Below are positions 25,789 through 35,110 of a stretch of DNA of 64,000 bases, piece after piece (the first letter of the stretch is position 1; each line of letters opens with the position of its first letter). The notes beneath the pieces were generated by a model that searched no databases, was not told the origin of the DNA, and saw nothing but the letters and a program-made list of their open reading frames with translations. The stretch covers positions 248,001 to 312,000 of the forward strand of contig NZ_JACSCY010000003.1 in assembly GCF_014333615.1 (NCBI RefSeq). The letters are read 5' to 3'. The position numbers and the translations under genes are program-made. Source of the stretch: Hymenobacter citatus (GTDB taxonomy: Bacteria; Bacteroidota; Bacteroidia; Cytophagales; Hymenobacteraceae).

Positions 25789-26496
25789 ATGCACAAACCC
25801 TACTTTCCTCTGGGCGACTGGCGCCGCAACCTGTTGCTGGCCGCCGCGGCGGCTAGCCTAGGCGTGGCCCTACCCGCCTGCTCCGGCAACTCCGATCAGG
25901 CATCGACTACCACCGAAGCCGGCAGCTGGGACAATGCTGCCGACTCCTACTCCCAGGGCGTTATCACGGAGCTAACGGAGGTGCAGCCCGACAAGTGGCA
26001 GATTACCGCCGAGCGCCCAGCTGGCAAAGAAGAAGTGGCGGCTATTCTGAAACACTTCGACGGCAAAGTAGACACCCTACAAGGCCAGGCTCTGCAACAG
26101 CAGATGCGCCAATACAGCCAGCAACACCCCGAAAACCAGACGGTGAGCAGCGGCGGTGGTGGCCTCATGAATATTCTGATGTGGAGCAGCCTGGGCTACA
26201 TGGCCGGGCGCTTTCTCACACCGCAGCCCGCCGCCTACGCCAACCCTGGGCTGCTACGTCAGAACCAGGGCTGGCGCAGCCAGGTAGCGCAGGAGCGTGA
26301 CCAGGGCCGTAGCTTTTTTGGGCGAGGCTTCAGTGGTACGCGCACTGCTGCGGGCAATAATGGCATTCGGCCCAGCACCAGCGTGGTGCGCTCCACGGGC
26401 TATAGTGGGCGCAGCAACGTGCGCACGAGCGCCCCTGCGGGCCGGCGCTCCGGCTTTGGTAGCCGCGGCTACGGTGGTCGTGGGTTTGGCGGGTAG
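25789..26496 (+). CDS. Gly/Arg-rich hypothetical lipoprotein paired with a YgiC-like ligase
   Basis: A 235-residue protein with a signal sequence ending LPAC (Cys31 the probable lipidated residue). The N-terminal region (45-110) has VITELTEVQPDKWQITAERPAGKEEVAAILKHFDG. A short hydrophobic stretch GGGGLMNILMWSSLGYMAGRFL lies near residue 125, and the rest is Ser/Gly/Arg-rich, low-complexity tail ending GGRGFGG. The layout resembles the lipoproteins (YgiB/UPF0323 type) that accompany glutathionylspermidine-synthase-like genes in other bacteria, and such a gene does follow 51 bases later. The function of this pair is not known. Confidence 0.65.
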   Translation: MHKPYFPLGDWRRNLLLAAAAASLGVALPACSGNSDQASTTTEAGSWDNAADSYSQGVITELTEVQPDKWQITAERPAGKEEVAAILKHFDGKVDTLQGQALQQQMRQYSQQHPENQTVSSGGGGLMNILMWSSLGYMAGRFLTPQPAAYANPGLLRQNQGWRSQVAQERDQGRSFFGRGFSGTRTAAGNNGIRPSTSVVRSTGYSGRSNVRTSAPAGRRSGFGSRGYGGRGFGG

Positions 26497-26547
26497 GCCC
26501 GGCAGCCAGCCGTTTTTCAGGCACATTTGCTTTTCATTACCCGCTCT

Positions 26548-27726
26548 ATGCCCGCCATTCAGCTCCTACCCCTCACCGGTAACATTGCCCCTACCCTGCA
26601 CCGCCTAGGCTGGGACTGGGCCATGGAAGACGTGTGCCAGCACTATGTGGCGCAAGAAGCCGTGCAGCTTCCCGAGGAGCAGGCCGATGCCCTGTTGGAA
26701 GCCACCGACACGCTCTACGACATGCTGGTGCAGGCCGTGCCCGACGACCTTCCTGACGATTTTCTGCGCCGCCTGGCTATTCCGGAGGTACTCTGGGGCG
26801 CCGTGCGCCACTCTTGGGCCGATGACCGCCATTGGCACCTCTACGGCCGCTTCGACCTGGCCCAAACGCCTGATGGCCCCAAGCTTCTTGAGTTCAACGC
26901 CGACACGGCCACCAGCCTCCCCGAAGCCGCCGTGGTGCAGTGGGCCAGCCTGGTAGCGGCCGGCCTCAACGAGGAAGACCGCCAAGCCAATGGCTTGTTT
27001 GAGGGGTTGCAGGCCCAATTCACGCACTGGCTGGAGCTGAACGACGACCTGGCCCCTACCCTGCTGCTGGTATACTTGCCGGGCAGCGAGGAAGACGCCA
27101 CCAACTGCGCCGTACTAGCCGAAGCCGCCCTGGCCGCTGGCTTCGAGCTGACGCACCTCTGCGAAGCCGATGCCATGACGGTTTCCGTAGCCGGGGCCGA
27201 CCGCGGCGCCTGGGCCGAGGTGGAGCCCGGCCAGTGGCAGAAGTTTGACTTCGTGTTTAAGCTGGTGCCCTGGGAGATTCTGGCCGAAGAAGAACCGGAG
27301 CTGACCACCGACCTCACCCAACTTATGCAGTCGCGGGATGTGGTGGTGGCTAATCCGGCCTATTCGCTGCTTTTCCAGAGCAAGGCCATGCTGGCCTGGT
27401 TGTGGCAGGAGTTTCCGCACCACCCGTTGCTGCTAGAAGCTTCGTTTGATGAACTACCTGGCCACAGCGTGCGCAAGCCCGTGTTTGGCCGCGAAGGGCA
27501 GAACGTGACGGAGCTACACGCCGGCCAGTTGGGCCAGACTGTAGAGGGCGACTTCGCCCAACAGCCCCAGGTATACCAACGCTACGCCACCCTACCCCAG
27601 GACACCCAGGGCCGCTACTACCAAGCGGGCGTATTCTGGGCCGGCCAGGGCTGCGCCATCGGCTACCGCCGCGACACAGGCTTCATGACCAACCTCTCCG
27701 AGTTTGTGCCGCACGTGTTGCTGTAA
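26548..27726 (+). CDS. Glutathionylspermidine synthase-like ATP-grasp protein (YgiC family)
   Basis: A 392-residue protein from ATG 26548. The family blocks are all visible: GRFDLAQTPDGPKLLEFNADTATSLPEAAVVQW near residues 110-140, FVFKLVPWEILAEEE, NPAYSLLFQSKAMLAWLWQEFPHHPLLLEASF, VRKPVFGREGQNV and the end GCAIGYRRDTGFMTNLSEFVPHVLL. The enzyme class joins a carboxylate to an amine with ATP. There is no N-terminal amidase domain, so this is the synthetase-only, YgiC/YjfC type, whose true substrate is unsettled; polyamine-glutathione chemistry should not be assumed. It is likely co-transcribed with the lipoprotein gene before it. Confidence 0.85.
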   Translation: MPAIQLLPLTGNIAPTLHRLGWDWAMEDVCQHYVAQEAVQLPEEQADALLEATDTLYDMLVQAVPDDLPDDFLRRLAIPEVLWGAVRHSWADDRHWHLYGRFDLAQTPDGPKLLEFNADTATSLPEAAVVQWASLVAAGLNEEDRQANGLFEGLQAQFTHWLELNDDLAPTLLLVYLPGSEEDATNCAVLAEAALAAGFELTHLCEADAMTVSVAGADRGAWAEVEPGQWQKFDFVFKLVPWEILAEEEPELTTDLTQLMQSRDVVVANPAYSLLFQSKAMLAWLWQEFPHHPLLLEASFDELPGHSVRKPVFGREGQNVTELHAGQLGQTVEGDFAQQPQVYQRYATLPQDTQGRYYQAGVFWAGQGCAIGYRRDTGFMTNLSEFVPHVLL

Positions 27727-27744
27727 AAAGCAGTTTGCATTGGT

Positions 27745-27920
27745 CGGTGAACGGGTGTAGAGACGCATATTTGCGTCTCGTCGTTGCTGATGTTGTTTGC
27801 TAGAACGGCGCTGACACGAGTTGTTCAACGACGAGACGCAAGGATGTGTCTCATCATCCGCACCGTGTGCACGAAATCATTCAACGACGAGACGCAAATA
27901 TGCGTCTCTACACCGTTCAC
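27745..27920. repeat. Composite family B element (three hairpins)
   Basis: Outer arms with GAGACGCA-TATT-TGCGTCTC (27759-27779 and 27888-27909), flanked by CGGTGAACGG/CCGTTCAC. A further half-copy with GAGACGCAAGGATGTGTCTC sits in the spacer (27833-27852). The spacer contains CGTCGTTGCTGATG, a word shared with family C spacers. Confidence 0.85.
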
Positions 27921-27999
27921 TGATCAACGCAAATAACTTTCTACAGCTGCGCTACTTAGTGCAAAAAAGGCTCTGAATCACGTAGTCAGAACCCTTTTG

Positions 28000-28980
28000 C
28001 TACTCGCCGGGGTAGTGCACGCCTAGCTGCTGTCGGATGTCGTCGAGGGTTCCGATCAGCTTTTCGCTGAATACAAGTGGTAGCAGCGGGCTTTCCGTGA
28101 GGCCCTGCGCCAGGCACTCCTGCACGTGCTGGGCTTCGTAATGGTAACCGTAGCCAGGTTCCTCGAAGTGGAAGTCCTGCGGCTCCTCGCCGGTGCGGTG
28201 CAGCGTAATACGCTGAGCATGATGAAACTTGTGGTGCAGGTGCAGCTTGCCCTCGGTACCGTAGAGGGTGCAGGTGGTATCGGTGGTGGCGGCCAGGGTG
28301 GAGTAGAGGCTGGAAGTGGCCCCGCCAGGGTAGGCCAGCGCCATGCTACACGTCAGGTCGACGCCGGTTTCGGTGAGGATGCCCACGGCTTTCACCTGGG
28401 TAGGCTCGCCGAGAAAAAACTTGCTGAAGAACACCGGGTAGATGCCAATATCCAGCAGCGAGCCACCCGCCAGCCCTGGGTCGAACAGACGGCTGGTGGG
28501 GTTGTAGTCAGCCGCAAAACCAAAATCAGCTACCATGTGCACGGGGCGGCCGATGGTGCCGGCCTCTACCAGCGCCAGCGCTTTGTGGGTGGCGGGCATG
28601 AAGCGCGTCCAGAGGGCTTCCATCAGAAACACCTGCTTCTCGCGGGCCACCGCCACCATCTCGGCTACCTCGGCGGCGTTGCGGGCAAAGGCTTTTTCGC
28701 AGAGCACCGCTACGCCGGCCCGCAGGCACAGCAGCGTGTGCGCGTGGTGCTCGGAGTGCGGCGTGGCCACGTACACGGCATCCAGATCGGGCAATTGCAC
28801 CAGTTCTTCGTAGCTACCGAAAGCGTGCGGCGCACCGTATTGCGCGGCAAACTGCTGAGCTTTCTCCAACGTGCGCGAGGCCACGGCATGCAGGCGGGCA
28901 CCCGGTACCAGGGCTACGTCTTGAGCAAATTTGTGGGCAATTTTGCCAGGGCCGATGATGCCCCAATTGAATGTTTTCAT
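28000..28980 (-). CDS. Gfo/Idh/MocA family NAD(P)-dependent oxidoreductase
   Basis: A 326-residue protein; the start at 28978-28980 begins with the Rossmann strand NWGIIGPGKIAHKFAQDV (GxGxxA-like nucleotide loop). Family blocks follow: DAVYVATPHSEHHAHTLLCLRAGVAVLCEKAFARN contains the catalytic EK(A/P) lysine motif, and GGSLLDIGIYPVFFSKFFLGEPTQV is the substrate-domain helix of trans-1,2-dihydrobenzene-diol-dehydrogenase-like members. These enzymes oxidise or reduce sugar or cyclic alcohol hydroxyls in the cytosol. The longer reading that begins upstream has no signal and no support. It is monocistronic. Confidence 0.85.
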   Translation of the reverse strand: MKTFNWGIIGPGKIAHKFAQDVALVPGARLHAVASRTLEKAQQFAAQYGAPHAFGSYEELVQLPDLDAVYVATPHSEHHAHTLLCLRAGVAVLCEKAFARNAAEVAEMVAVAREKQVFLMEALWTRFMPATHKALALVEAGTIGRPVHMVADFGFAADYNPTSRLFDPGLAGGSLLDIGIYPVFFSKFFLGEPTQVKAVGILTETGVDLTCSMALAYPGGATSSLYSTLAATTDTTCTLYGTEGKLHLHHKFHHAQRITLHRTGEEPQDFHFEEPGYGYHYEAQHVQECLAQGLTESPLLPLVFSEKLIGTLDDIRQQLGVHYPGE

Positions 28981-29297
28981 GGGTAGCAGGTGGTAGGGGC
29001 GCCCGGTGGCTACGGGAGCATAGTAAGACCGGAATGTAGTACGAAAACAGTTAGCGGTCTGAAAAGTAGTGCGACCGGGCCCGGCCAGCTGCTCGTCGTT
29101 TTGCCGCTCCAAATACGCAGTAGTACGATAAAAGTCAGGTATTGACTCACGTCATCAGAACGATAAGCCGCTCGCGCCACGCAACCCTGGTTAAGGCGTT
29201 TTGCCAGCCGACAGCCACCGCAACCTTTCCTGTCAACTATTCCGTTAGCTTTATATACTTCGCCAATGTGAAGTAAGTCCCTGACTGCATTCACACT
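28981..29297. other. Divergent intergenic region without a gene
   Basis: This 317-base region lies between the oxidoreductase (minus) and the ECF sigma gene (plus). It must hold both promoters. TAGCTTTA about 45 bases before the sigma gene loosely fits the Bacteroidota -7 pattern TAnnTTTG with one mismatch. No palindromic element or coding sequence was recognised. Confidence 0.5.
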
Positions 29298-29885
29298 ATG
29301 TACACCCCACCGCCTTCGCACCACGAGCAGCGCCACGACGACGACCTAGCATTGTGGCAGGCGTTTCGGGCGGGGCAGCAGGCGGCGCTTGGGTCCTTAT
29401 TTGACCGGTACGCGCAGCAGCTTTTTGCCTACGGCCACCACCTGGCCCACGATGCCGAAGTAGTAAAAGATGCTATCCAAACCGTATTTGTGCATCTGTG
29501 GGCACGGCGCGAATATCTGGGTGACATGACAACGGTGAAGTTTTACCTCTACCGCAGCCTCAAAAACGAGCTGCTACGGGTAGCCAGCAGCACCCGCCTA
29601 CCCAAGGAGCAACAGGCTGAGGTCTACACGCCGTCCATCGAGCAGTCGTTGGTTGATACTGAGGAGGAGCACCAGCGGGGCGTGCGACTGCGGTTGTCGT
29701 TGGCGCAGCTGTCGGGTAGGGAAAAGGAGATTATCAACCTAAAGTACTTCAGCAACTTCAAGATTCGGGAAATTGCGACCATGCTGCAACTCAGCGAGCA
29801 AACTGTGGCCAATCTGTTGTCGCGGGCGCTCAGAAAGCTGCGGCAGTCGTTGCTGGTGAGCGTGCTGCTGTGGCTGCTGGGGTGA
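29298..29885 (+). CDS. ECF RNA polymerase sigma factor (FecI-like)
   Basis: A 195-residue protein. Region 2 covers ALWQAFRAGQQAALGSLFDRYAQQLFAYGHHLAHDAEVVKDAIQTVFVHLWARREYL (about 18-75), and region 4 covers LSGREKEIINLKYFSNFKIREIATMLQLSEQTVANLLSRALRKLR (about 140-186). No region 3 is present, as in all ECF factors. A hydrophobic C-terminal tail (LLVSVLLWLLG) may help membrane association. Followed by fecR and an STN-bearing susC, it forms the usual cell-surface signalling chain: ligand on SusC, FecR, sigma release, induction of the glycan locus. A strong palindrome separates it from fecR. Confidence 0.9.
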   Translation: MYTPPPSHHEQRHDDDLALWQAFRAGQQAALGSLFDRYAQQLFAYGHHLAHDAEVVKDAIQTVFVHLWARREYLGDMTTVKFYLYRSLKNELLRVASSTRLPKEQQAEVYTPSIEQSLVDTEEEHQRGVRLRLSLAQLSGREKEIINLKYFSNFKIREIATMLQLSEQTVANLLSRALRKLRQSLLVSVLLWLLG

Positions 29886-29905
29886 TCAGACCTTACGCAC
29901 GACTC

Positions 29906-30080
29906 GTCTGCACGCGGCAACCGGTCGGACGCCTACGGCGTCCGACCGGTTGCCGCGTGCAGACGTTGCACGAACGGCCGGCGGACGTGGCAAGCGCACT
30001 TGTTTATGCGGTGCCAACATTAGCAGACGGTGCGGCAGTCAGCAACGGCAACCGGTCGGACGCCTACGGCGTCTGACCGG
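29906..30080. repeat. Perfect 28-bp stem-loop and related hairpin between sigma and fecR genes
   Basis: Arms 29906-29933 and 29937-29964 are perfect reverse complements around a 3-base TAC loop. A shorter copy of its central part (CCGGTCGGACGCC-TAC-GGCGTCTGACCGG) lies at 30052-30080. They occupy the 332-base gap between two genes usually found almost touching. No gene is seen in the gap. Confidence 0.85.
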
Positions 30081-30217
30081 CAGGCGACTCGCAAACGCTT
30101 GGCTAAGAGCAATATCACAAACTTTCAAAAAAATATTTCCTGCCCGCGTAGTAGTAAATCCATAATAGCCCCTCTTCTACATATCCGCCGCCTACCTGCT
30201 GGCGCGGTGCCTACCCC

Positions 30218-31330
30218 ATGCCCGACTACCCACACTTTTGCGCCGAGGAGTTTGCCCAGGACGAGTTCTTCGTGCGGTGGGTGCTGCGGCCCGATGCGGA
30301 GACGGAGGCGTTCTGGCAGCAGTGGCTCTCTACATTCGCGTTTCGGCGCGACGAGGTGGAAGCAGCGCGCCAATTGGTGCTGGGGCTGCACCAGTTGCCT
30401 CAGGCCCGGCTGTCGTCGGCGGAGAAGATGGCGTTGCGGCAGCGCATTTTTGCCGAGATAGAAACAGCAGAAACGCCTGCACTGGGCGCGCATCACCAGT
30501 GGCTGGTTCCTACCTGGCAGTGGGTAGCGGCGGCCAGCGTGTTGTTGTTCCTGCTGGGTATTGGGCAGCTGTGGCAGTTGCAGCAGCCCACTTCCGTGCC
30601 TGACTACCGGGCGCTGCTGGCTCAGGCCCGGCGCGATGTTGGCACCCTGCGCGACATCGATAATCCTACGACAAGTACCCGGTTGGTGTCGCTGCCCGAT
30701 GGTAGCTCCGTGCTACTGCGGCCGCACAGCCGGCTGGCATTTCCGGCGCGTTTTGCGGGGCCTACCCGCCCGGTGTATCTGGAGGGGAGTGCCTTCTTTG
30801 AGGTGGCGAAAGACCCGCAGAAGCCCTTCTTTGTGAACACCAGCGCTCTGGTAACTAAGGTGCTAGGCACCAGCTTCGAGGTACAGGCAGCGGCTAAATC
30901 GCCCCGCGTGGTGGTGACGGTGAAAACCGGGCGCGTCTCGGTGTATCCGCAGGGTGGAGAGCAAGCCCGGCAGCAATTGAGCACACCGCAATTGGAAGGC
31001 CTGGTGCTGACGCCCAATCAGCAGGCCACTTACGGCCTCGCCAACCACCAGTTCACGCGCACCTTTCTGGCGCGACCTGCCTTGGCGGGTGGCGCGGCGG
31101 CCGTGTTTGAGTATGAGGAAACCCCTATCCGTGAAGTGTTTGCGCAGCTGGAAGAAGCTTACGGCGTGTCGATTGAATACGACAAGGCCGCGCTGGGCAA
31201 CTGCCCGCTCACGGCTTCCTTCACCGACGAGCCTCTGTTTGAAAAGCTCCGCCTGATCTGCAAAGCCGTGCGCGCCCGCTATGAGGTGCAGGACGCCCAG
31301 ATTGTGGTGACGGGACTAGGTTGCCAATAA
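30218..31330 (+). CDS. FecR family anti-sigma factor
   Basis: A 370-residue protein. The cytosolic N-terminus (about 1-95) should hold the sigma. One membrane helix lies at about 99-117 (TWQWVAAASVLLFLLGIGQLW). The periplasmic FecR domain follows (LVSLPDGSSVLLRPHSRLAFPARFAGPTRPVYLEGSAFFEVAKDPQKPFFVNTSALVTKVLGTSFEVQA, roughly 150-230). A DUF4974 domain ends the protein (FEYEETPIREVFAQLEEAYGVSIEYD). It transmits the binding signal from the STN domain of the downstream SusC to the ECF sigma upstream. Full length and intact. Confidence 0.9.
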   Translation: MPDYPHFCAEEFAQDEFFVRWVLRPDAETEAFWQQWLSTFAFRRDEVEAARQLVLGLHQLPQARLSSAEKMALRQRIFAEIETAETPALGAHHQWLVPTWQWVAAASVLLFLLGIGQLWQLQQPTSVPDYRALLAQARRDVGTLRDIDNPTTSTRLVSLPDGSSVLLRPHSRLAFPARFAGPTRPVYLEGSAFFEVAKDPQKPFFVNTSALVTKVLGTSFEVQAAAKSPRVVVTVKTGRVSVYPQGGEQARQQLSTPQLEGLVLTPNQQATYGLANHQFTRTFLARPALAGGAAAVFEYEETPIREVFAQLEEAYGVSIEYDKAALGNCPLTASFTDEPLFEKLRLICKAVRARYEVQDAQIVVTGLGCQ

Positions 31331-31453
31331 CACCGCTTCGCTTTTTCAGCCGTTCGCCTGCAAACGATTTCGGCTTCGCTATACCCACAGTTTCCTACCC
31401 TATCGCAGGGTAGTGCCTACTGCTTCTCTGTCCTACATCCAACTCCCTATCCT

Positions 31454-34400
31454 ATGCTTCCACTCCTACGTTATCCGATTTGGCGGCGAGGCGTTGCGCA
31501 GCTCTTGTGGCTGACGATGCTTGTAATAGCTCTGGGTGCCAGCCAAGCCGCGGCGGCGCCCCCTACCCGCCAGGACCCCGCTAGCCGGCGCATCAGCGTG
31601 CAAGTCAGCAACCAGGCTCTGAAAACGGCCCTGCACCTGATTGGGCAGCAGGCCGACGTGAAGTTTGTGTATAGCCCGCGCCTGATTGACCCGCAGCAGC
31701 GCGTGACGCTACGAGCCCACGAGCAGCCCCTCCCCGACGTGCTGCAACAACTACTCGCCCCGCTGCACCTCGATTTTGAGATTCTGCAAAAGCAGGTGGT
31801 CATCAGCAAGGCCGCAGCCACGGGCGCGGTGCCTCCCCCTACCCTGGAGGCCCGCAACGCCCGCCCAGTACCCCTGGAAACCACCATCACGGGTCGCGTA
31901 ACGCAGGCCGATGGCCAGGGCCTACCCGGTGTGACGGTGGTAGTGAAGGGCACCACCAATGGCACCACCACCGATGCCAACGGCAACTTCACCCTGAGCC
32001 TCCCTGACGCTTCGGGTACGCTGGTGCTTTCGGCCATCGGCTTCATATCGCAAGAAGTTACCTTACAGGGACGTACGCAGGTGAATGTGGTGCTGCAAAC
32101 CGATGTGAAGTCGTTGGATGATGTGGTGGTCATCGGCTACACCACCCAGCGCAAGGCCGATCTCACGGGCGCCGTGTCGCAGGTGAATCAGGCCGACATT
32201 AACGGCCTACCGGTGACCGGGCCCGCCCAGATTTTACAGGGCAAAGCGGCCGGCGTGGCCATCACGCAGGCCACCGGTGCACCCGGCGAAAACATTGCCG
32301 TGCGCATCCGGGGGGTAGGCACCATCAACGACAACGACCCGCTCTATATCATCGACGGGGTGCCCACCAAGACCGGCATCAACCAGATTTCGCCTAATGA
32401 TATCGAAAGCATCAACATTCTGAAAGATGCTTCGTCGGCGGCCATCTACGGGGCGCGGGCCTCTAATGGCGTGGTGATTATTACCACCAAGCGGGGCAAA
32501 TCGGGCAAGCCGCGCCTTACGGCCAGCGCATACGCGGGCGTGCAAACGGCTTCTAACCTGATTGATATGGCCAACACCAGCCAGTACGTGGCGGCCTACA
32601 ACGTGGCGGCGCAGAACGACGGCCGCGCGCAAATTCCGGCCGACGTGGCGGCTACCTTACCTAACGTGAACTGGCTGAAGGAGGTGCTGAAGCCCGCCAG
32701 GCAGTACAACGCCCAGCTCGATGTGAGCGGCGGCACCGAAAACTCGCAGTACATCGTGTCGGGCAGCTATTTGAAGCAGGATGGCTTGATTGACAACTCG
32801 GCGTTTGACCGCTACAACCTGCGCACGGCGGTGAACACCACGCTGTCGCGGTTTGTGAAGATTGGCACCAACGCCAACCTTTCCTACAACAAAACCCGGC
32901 AGGTAGGCACCTCCGGCGACGGATTCGGCGACGGCAACCCCGGCGCTAGTATCGTGCGCTTTGCCTTGTTCCGCACGCCGGGCACGCCGGTGCGCAACGC
33001 GCAGGGCCAGTTTGTGGACCTGCCTACCCTCCCTGATGGCTCCCAGGCCACGGCTTTTCTGGGCGACGGCATCAACCCCATGGCCCTGGCCGACGCCACG
33101 GACCGCAACTTCAACCGCTACTCGGCGCTAGGCAATGCCTACCTGGAGCTGACGCCCGTGAAGGGCCTGCGCATCCGCTCCGACTACGGCATCACGTTTC
33201 TGATTACCGACTACAAGCAGTTTTTCCGCACGTTCGGAATCGACCGGTCGTTCAACTCGCCAGCGCAACTGGCGCAGTCCAACACCAAGGAGTTCAACTA
33301 CAACTGGACCAATACTGCCGTGTACGACCTGCCAGTGGGCCAGAGCACCTTCAGCATTTTGCTGGGTACGGAGGCCATCAAAAACAACGTGACGGCCATT
33401 TCGGCCTCGCGCCGCGGCTACGTGGACCAGTCGCCTACCTTCCAATACCTCGACAACGGCACGGGCGTGCAGCAGAACGGCGGCGGCGAGGCCCACTCGG
33501 CCCTGTTCTCGGGCTTTGCCCGCGTGAGCTACGACTACAACAGCCGCTACCTGGCCAGCTTCAATTTCCGCCGCGACGGTTCCTCGCAGTTCCTGCCGGG
33601 CAGGCGGGCCGAGAATTTCTTCTCGGGCTCCTTGGGCTGGAATTTGGCTCAGGAAAGCTTTCTGCGTGATGTATCGGCGTTGTCGCTCCTGAAGCTGCGC
33701 GCCAGCGTGGGGCAGCTGGGTAACTCGTCTATCGGCAACTACCCCTATGCCTCACTGGTGGGTGGCAACTTCTACTACCCCTTCGGCGGGGTTTCTACGC
33801 AGGGGCTGAGCGTGGTGAGCAAGGGCAACCCCAACCTGCGCTGGGAAACCAGCACCCAAACCGACGTGGGCCTGGACATTGGGCTGTTGCAGGGCGCCTT
33901 GCAATTGACGCTGGACTACTTCGTGAAGAACACCTCCAACGTGCTGCTCTTTCTGCCCCAGCCCAGCAGCGCCGGCAACGGCGGCAACCCGGCCGTGAAT
34001 GCCGGCAAAATCCGCAACCAGGGCTTCGAGCTGGAACTGCTGTACCGCAACACCATCGGCAAGGACTGGAGCTACAACCTGAGCGGCAACCTGGCCACCC
34101 TGCAAAACGAGGTACGGACCCTGGGCGGCGCCCCGCCCATCGTGGGCGGCCGCATCGACAACAACTACTTTGCTACGCTCACGCAGGTGGGCCACCCCAT
34201 CGGCTCGTTCTATTTGTTGCAGGCTGATGGCATTTTTCAGACGGCCGAGGAGGTGTTTACGCACGCCTACCAGGGCCCCGGCATCCAGCCCGGCGACGTG
34301 AAGTTCAAGGACATCAGCGGCCCCAACGGCGTGCCCGACGGCGTGATTGACGGCAATGACCGCACCTTCGTGGGTAGCCCCATTCCCAAGCTCACTTACG

Positions 34401-34900
34401 GCCTCACCGGCAACCTCCGCTACAAGAGCCTCGACCTGAGTTTGTTTTTCCAGGGCGTGCACGGCAACAAGCTCTACAACCAGGTAAACACCGACATAGA
34501 AGGCTTCTACCGGGCCTTCAACCTGACGGAGCGGGCGGCCACCAACTACTGGACCGGCCCCGGCAGCACCAATGAGTTTCCGCGCCTGTCGTGGGTAGGG
34601 GCTTCCAACAACAAGCAGCCCTCCACGCGCTTCCTGGAAGACGGCTCCTACCTACGCCTCAAGAACATTCAGCTGGGCTACACCTTCGGTGACAAGCTGC
34701 TCTCGCCGCTGAAAGTATCGTCGGTGCGGCTCTACGTGAGCGCGCAGAACCTGCTGACTTTCACAAAGTACACCGGCCTCGACCCCGAGCAGGGCACCAA
34801 CAGCAACTCCCTCGGCGACGGCGTGCGCGCCACCGGCATCGACTTCGGCACCTACCCTTCCGCCCGCACCTTCACGGTGGGGATTAACGCGGGGTTTTAG
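31454..34900 (+). CDS. SusC/RagA TonB-linked outer-membrane transporter with STN signalling domain
   Basis: An 1148-residue protein. A signal segment (about 15-36) is followed by an STN domain (about 45-120; RRISVQVSNQALKTALHLIGQQADVKFVYSP). A carboxypeptidase-regulatory-like domain comes next (about 146-220; TGRVTQADGQGLPGVTVVVKGTTNGT), then the TonB-box-like DDVVVIGYTTQ, the plug (IRGVGTINDNDPLYIIDGVP, ILKDASSAAIYGARASNGVVIITTK) and a barrel ending TFTVGINAGF. It imports oligosaccharides with its SusD lid. The STN domain marks it as a transducer that signals to the FecR protein encoded just upstream. A 56-bp stem-loop separates it from susD. Confidence 0.92.
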   Translation: MLPLLRYPIWRRGVAQLLWLTMLVIALGASQAAAAPPTRQDPASRRISVQVSNQALKTALHLIGQQADVKFVYSPRLIDPQQRVTLRAHEQPLPDVLQQLLAPLHLDFEILQKQVVISKAAATGAVPPPTLEARNARPVPLETTITGRVTQADGQGLPGVTVVVKGTTNGTTTDANGNFTLSLPDASGTLVLSAIGFISQEVTLQGRTQVNVVLQTDVKSLDDVVVIGYTTQRKADLTGAVSQVNQADINGLPVTGPAQILQGKAAGVAITQATGAPGENIAVRIRGVGTINDNDPLYIIDGVPTKTGINQISPNDIESINILKDASSAAIYGARASNGVVIITTKRGKSGKPRLTASAYAGVQTASNLIDMANTSQYVAAYNVAAQNDGRAQIPADVAATLPNVNWLKEVLKPARQYNAQLDVSGGTENSQYIVSGSYLKQDGLIDNSAFDRYNLRTAVNTTLSRFVKIGTNANLSYNKTRQVGTSGDGFGDGNPGASIVRFALFRTPGTPVRNAQGQFVDLPTLPDGSQATAFLGDGINPMALADATDRNFNRYSALGNAYLELTPVKGLRIRSDYGITFLITDYKQFFRTFGIDRSFNSPAQLAQSNTKEFNYNWTNTAVYDLPVGQSTFSILLGTEAIKNNVTAISASRRGYVDQSPTFQYLDNGTGVQQNGGGEAHSALFSGFARVSYDYNSRYLASFNFRRDGSSQFLPGRRAENFFSGSLGWNLAQESFLRDVSALSLLKLRASVGQLGNSSIGNYPYASLVGGNFYYPFGGVSTQGLSVVSKGNPNLRWETSTQTDVGLDIGLLQGALQLTLDYFVKNTSNVLLFLPQPSSAGNGGNPAVNAGKIRNQGFELELLYRNTIGKDWSYNLSGNLATLQNEVRTLGGAPPIVGGRIDNNYFATLTQVGHPIGSFYLLQADGIFQTAEEVFTHAYQGPGIQPGDVKFKDISGPNGVPDGVIDGNDRTFVGSPIPKLTYGLTGNLRYKSLDLSLFFQGVHGNKLYNQVNTDIEGFYRAFNLTERAATNYWTGPGSTNEFPRLSWVGASNNKQPSTRFLEDGSYLRLKNIQLGYTFGDKLLSPLKVSSVRLYVSAQNLLTFTKYTGLDPEQGTNSNSLGDGVRATGIDFGTYPSARTFTVGINAGF

Positions 34901-34907
34901 AAGTGTT

Positions 34908-35078
34908 GGCGCGGGCGGTGGACCTCACCCCCCGGCCCCCTCTCCTCGGGGAGAGGGGGAGCCGAGCGATTAAGATAATAGCGCTCGTCCAACGAAAAAC
35001 ATCAATAAACAACTCCGGTAAAGGCTCCCCCTCTCCCCGAGGAGAGGGGGCCGGGGGGTAAGGTCCACCGCCCGCGCC
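34908..35078. repeat. Family D inverted repeat, 56-bp arms, between susC and susD
   Basis: Arms 34908-34963 and 35023-35078 match at 55 of 56 positions. Each arm contains the hairpin CCCCTCTCC-TCG-GGGAGAGGGG. A related copy lies at 40.6-40.8 kb. It may terminate or attenuate transcription between susC and susD. Confidence 0.88.
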
Positions 35079-35110
35079 GTCTGCTTTTCAACGTAAAACT
35101 ACCCTGCCCT

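Noticed and set aside
29870..30165. Short ORFs between the sigma and fecR genes
   Set aside because: They are translations of the palindrome and its flanks, with no domain or codon-use support.
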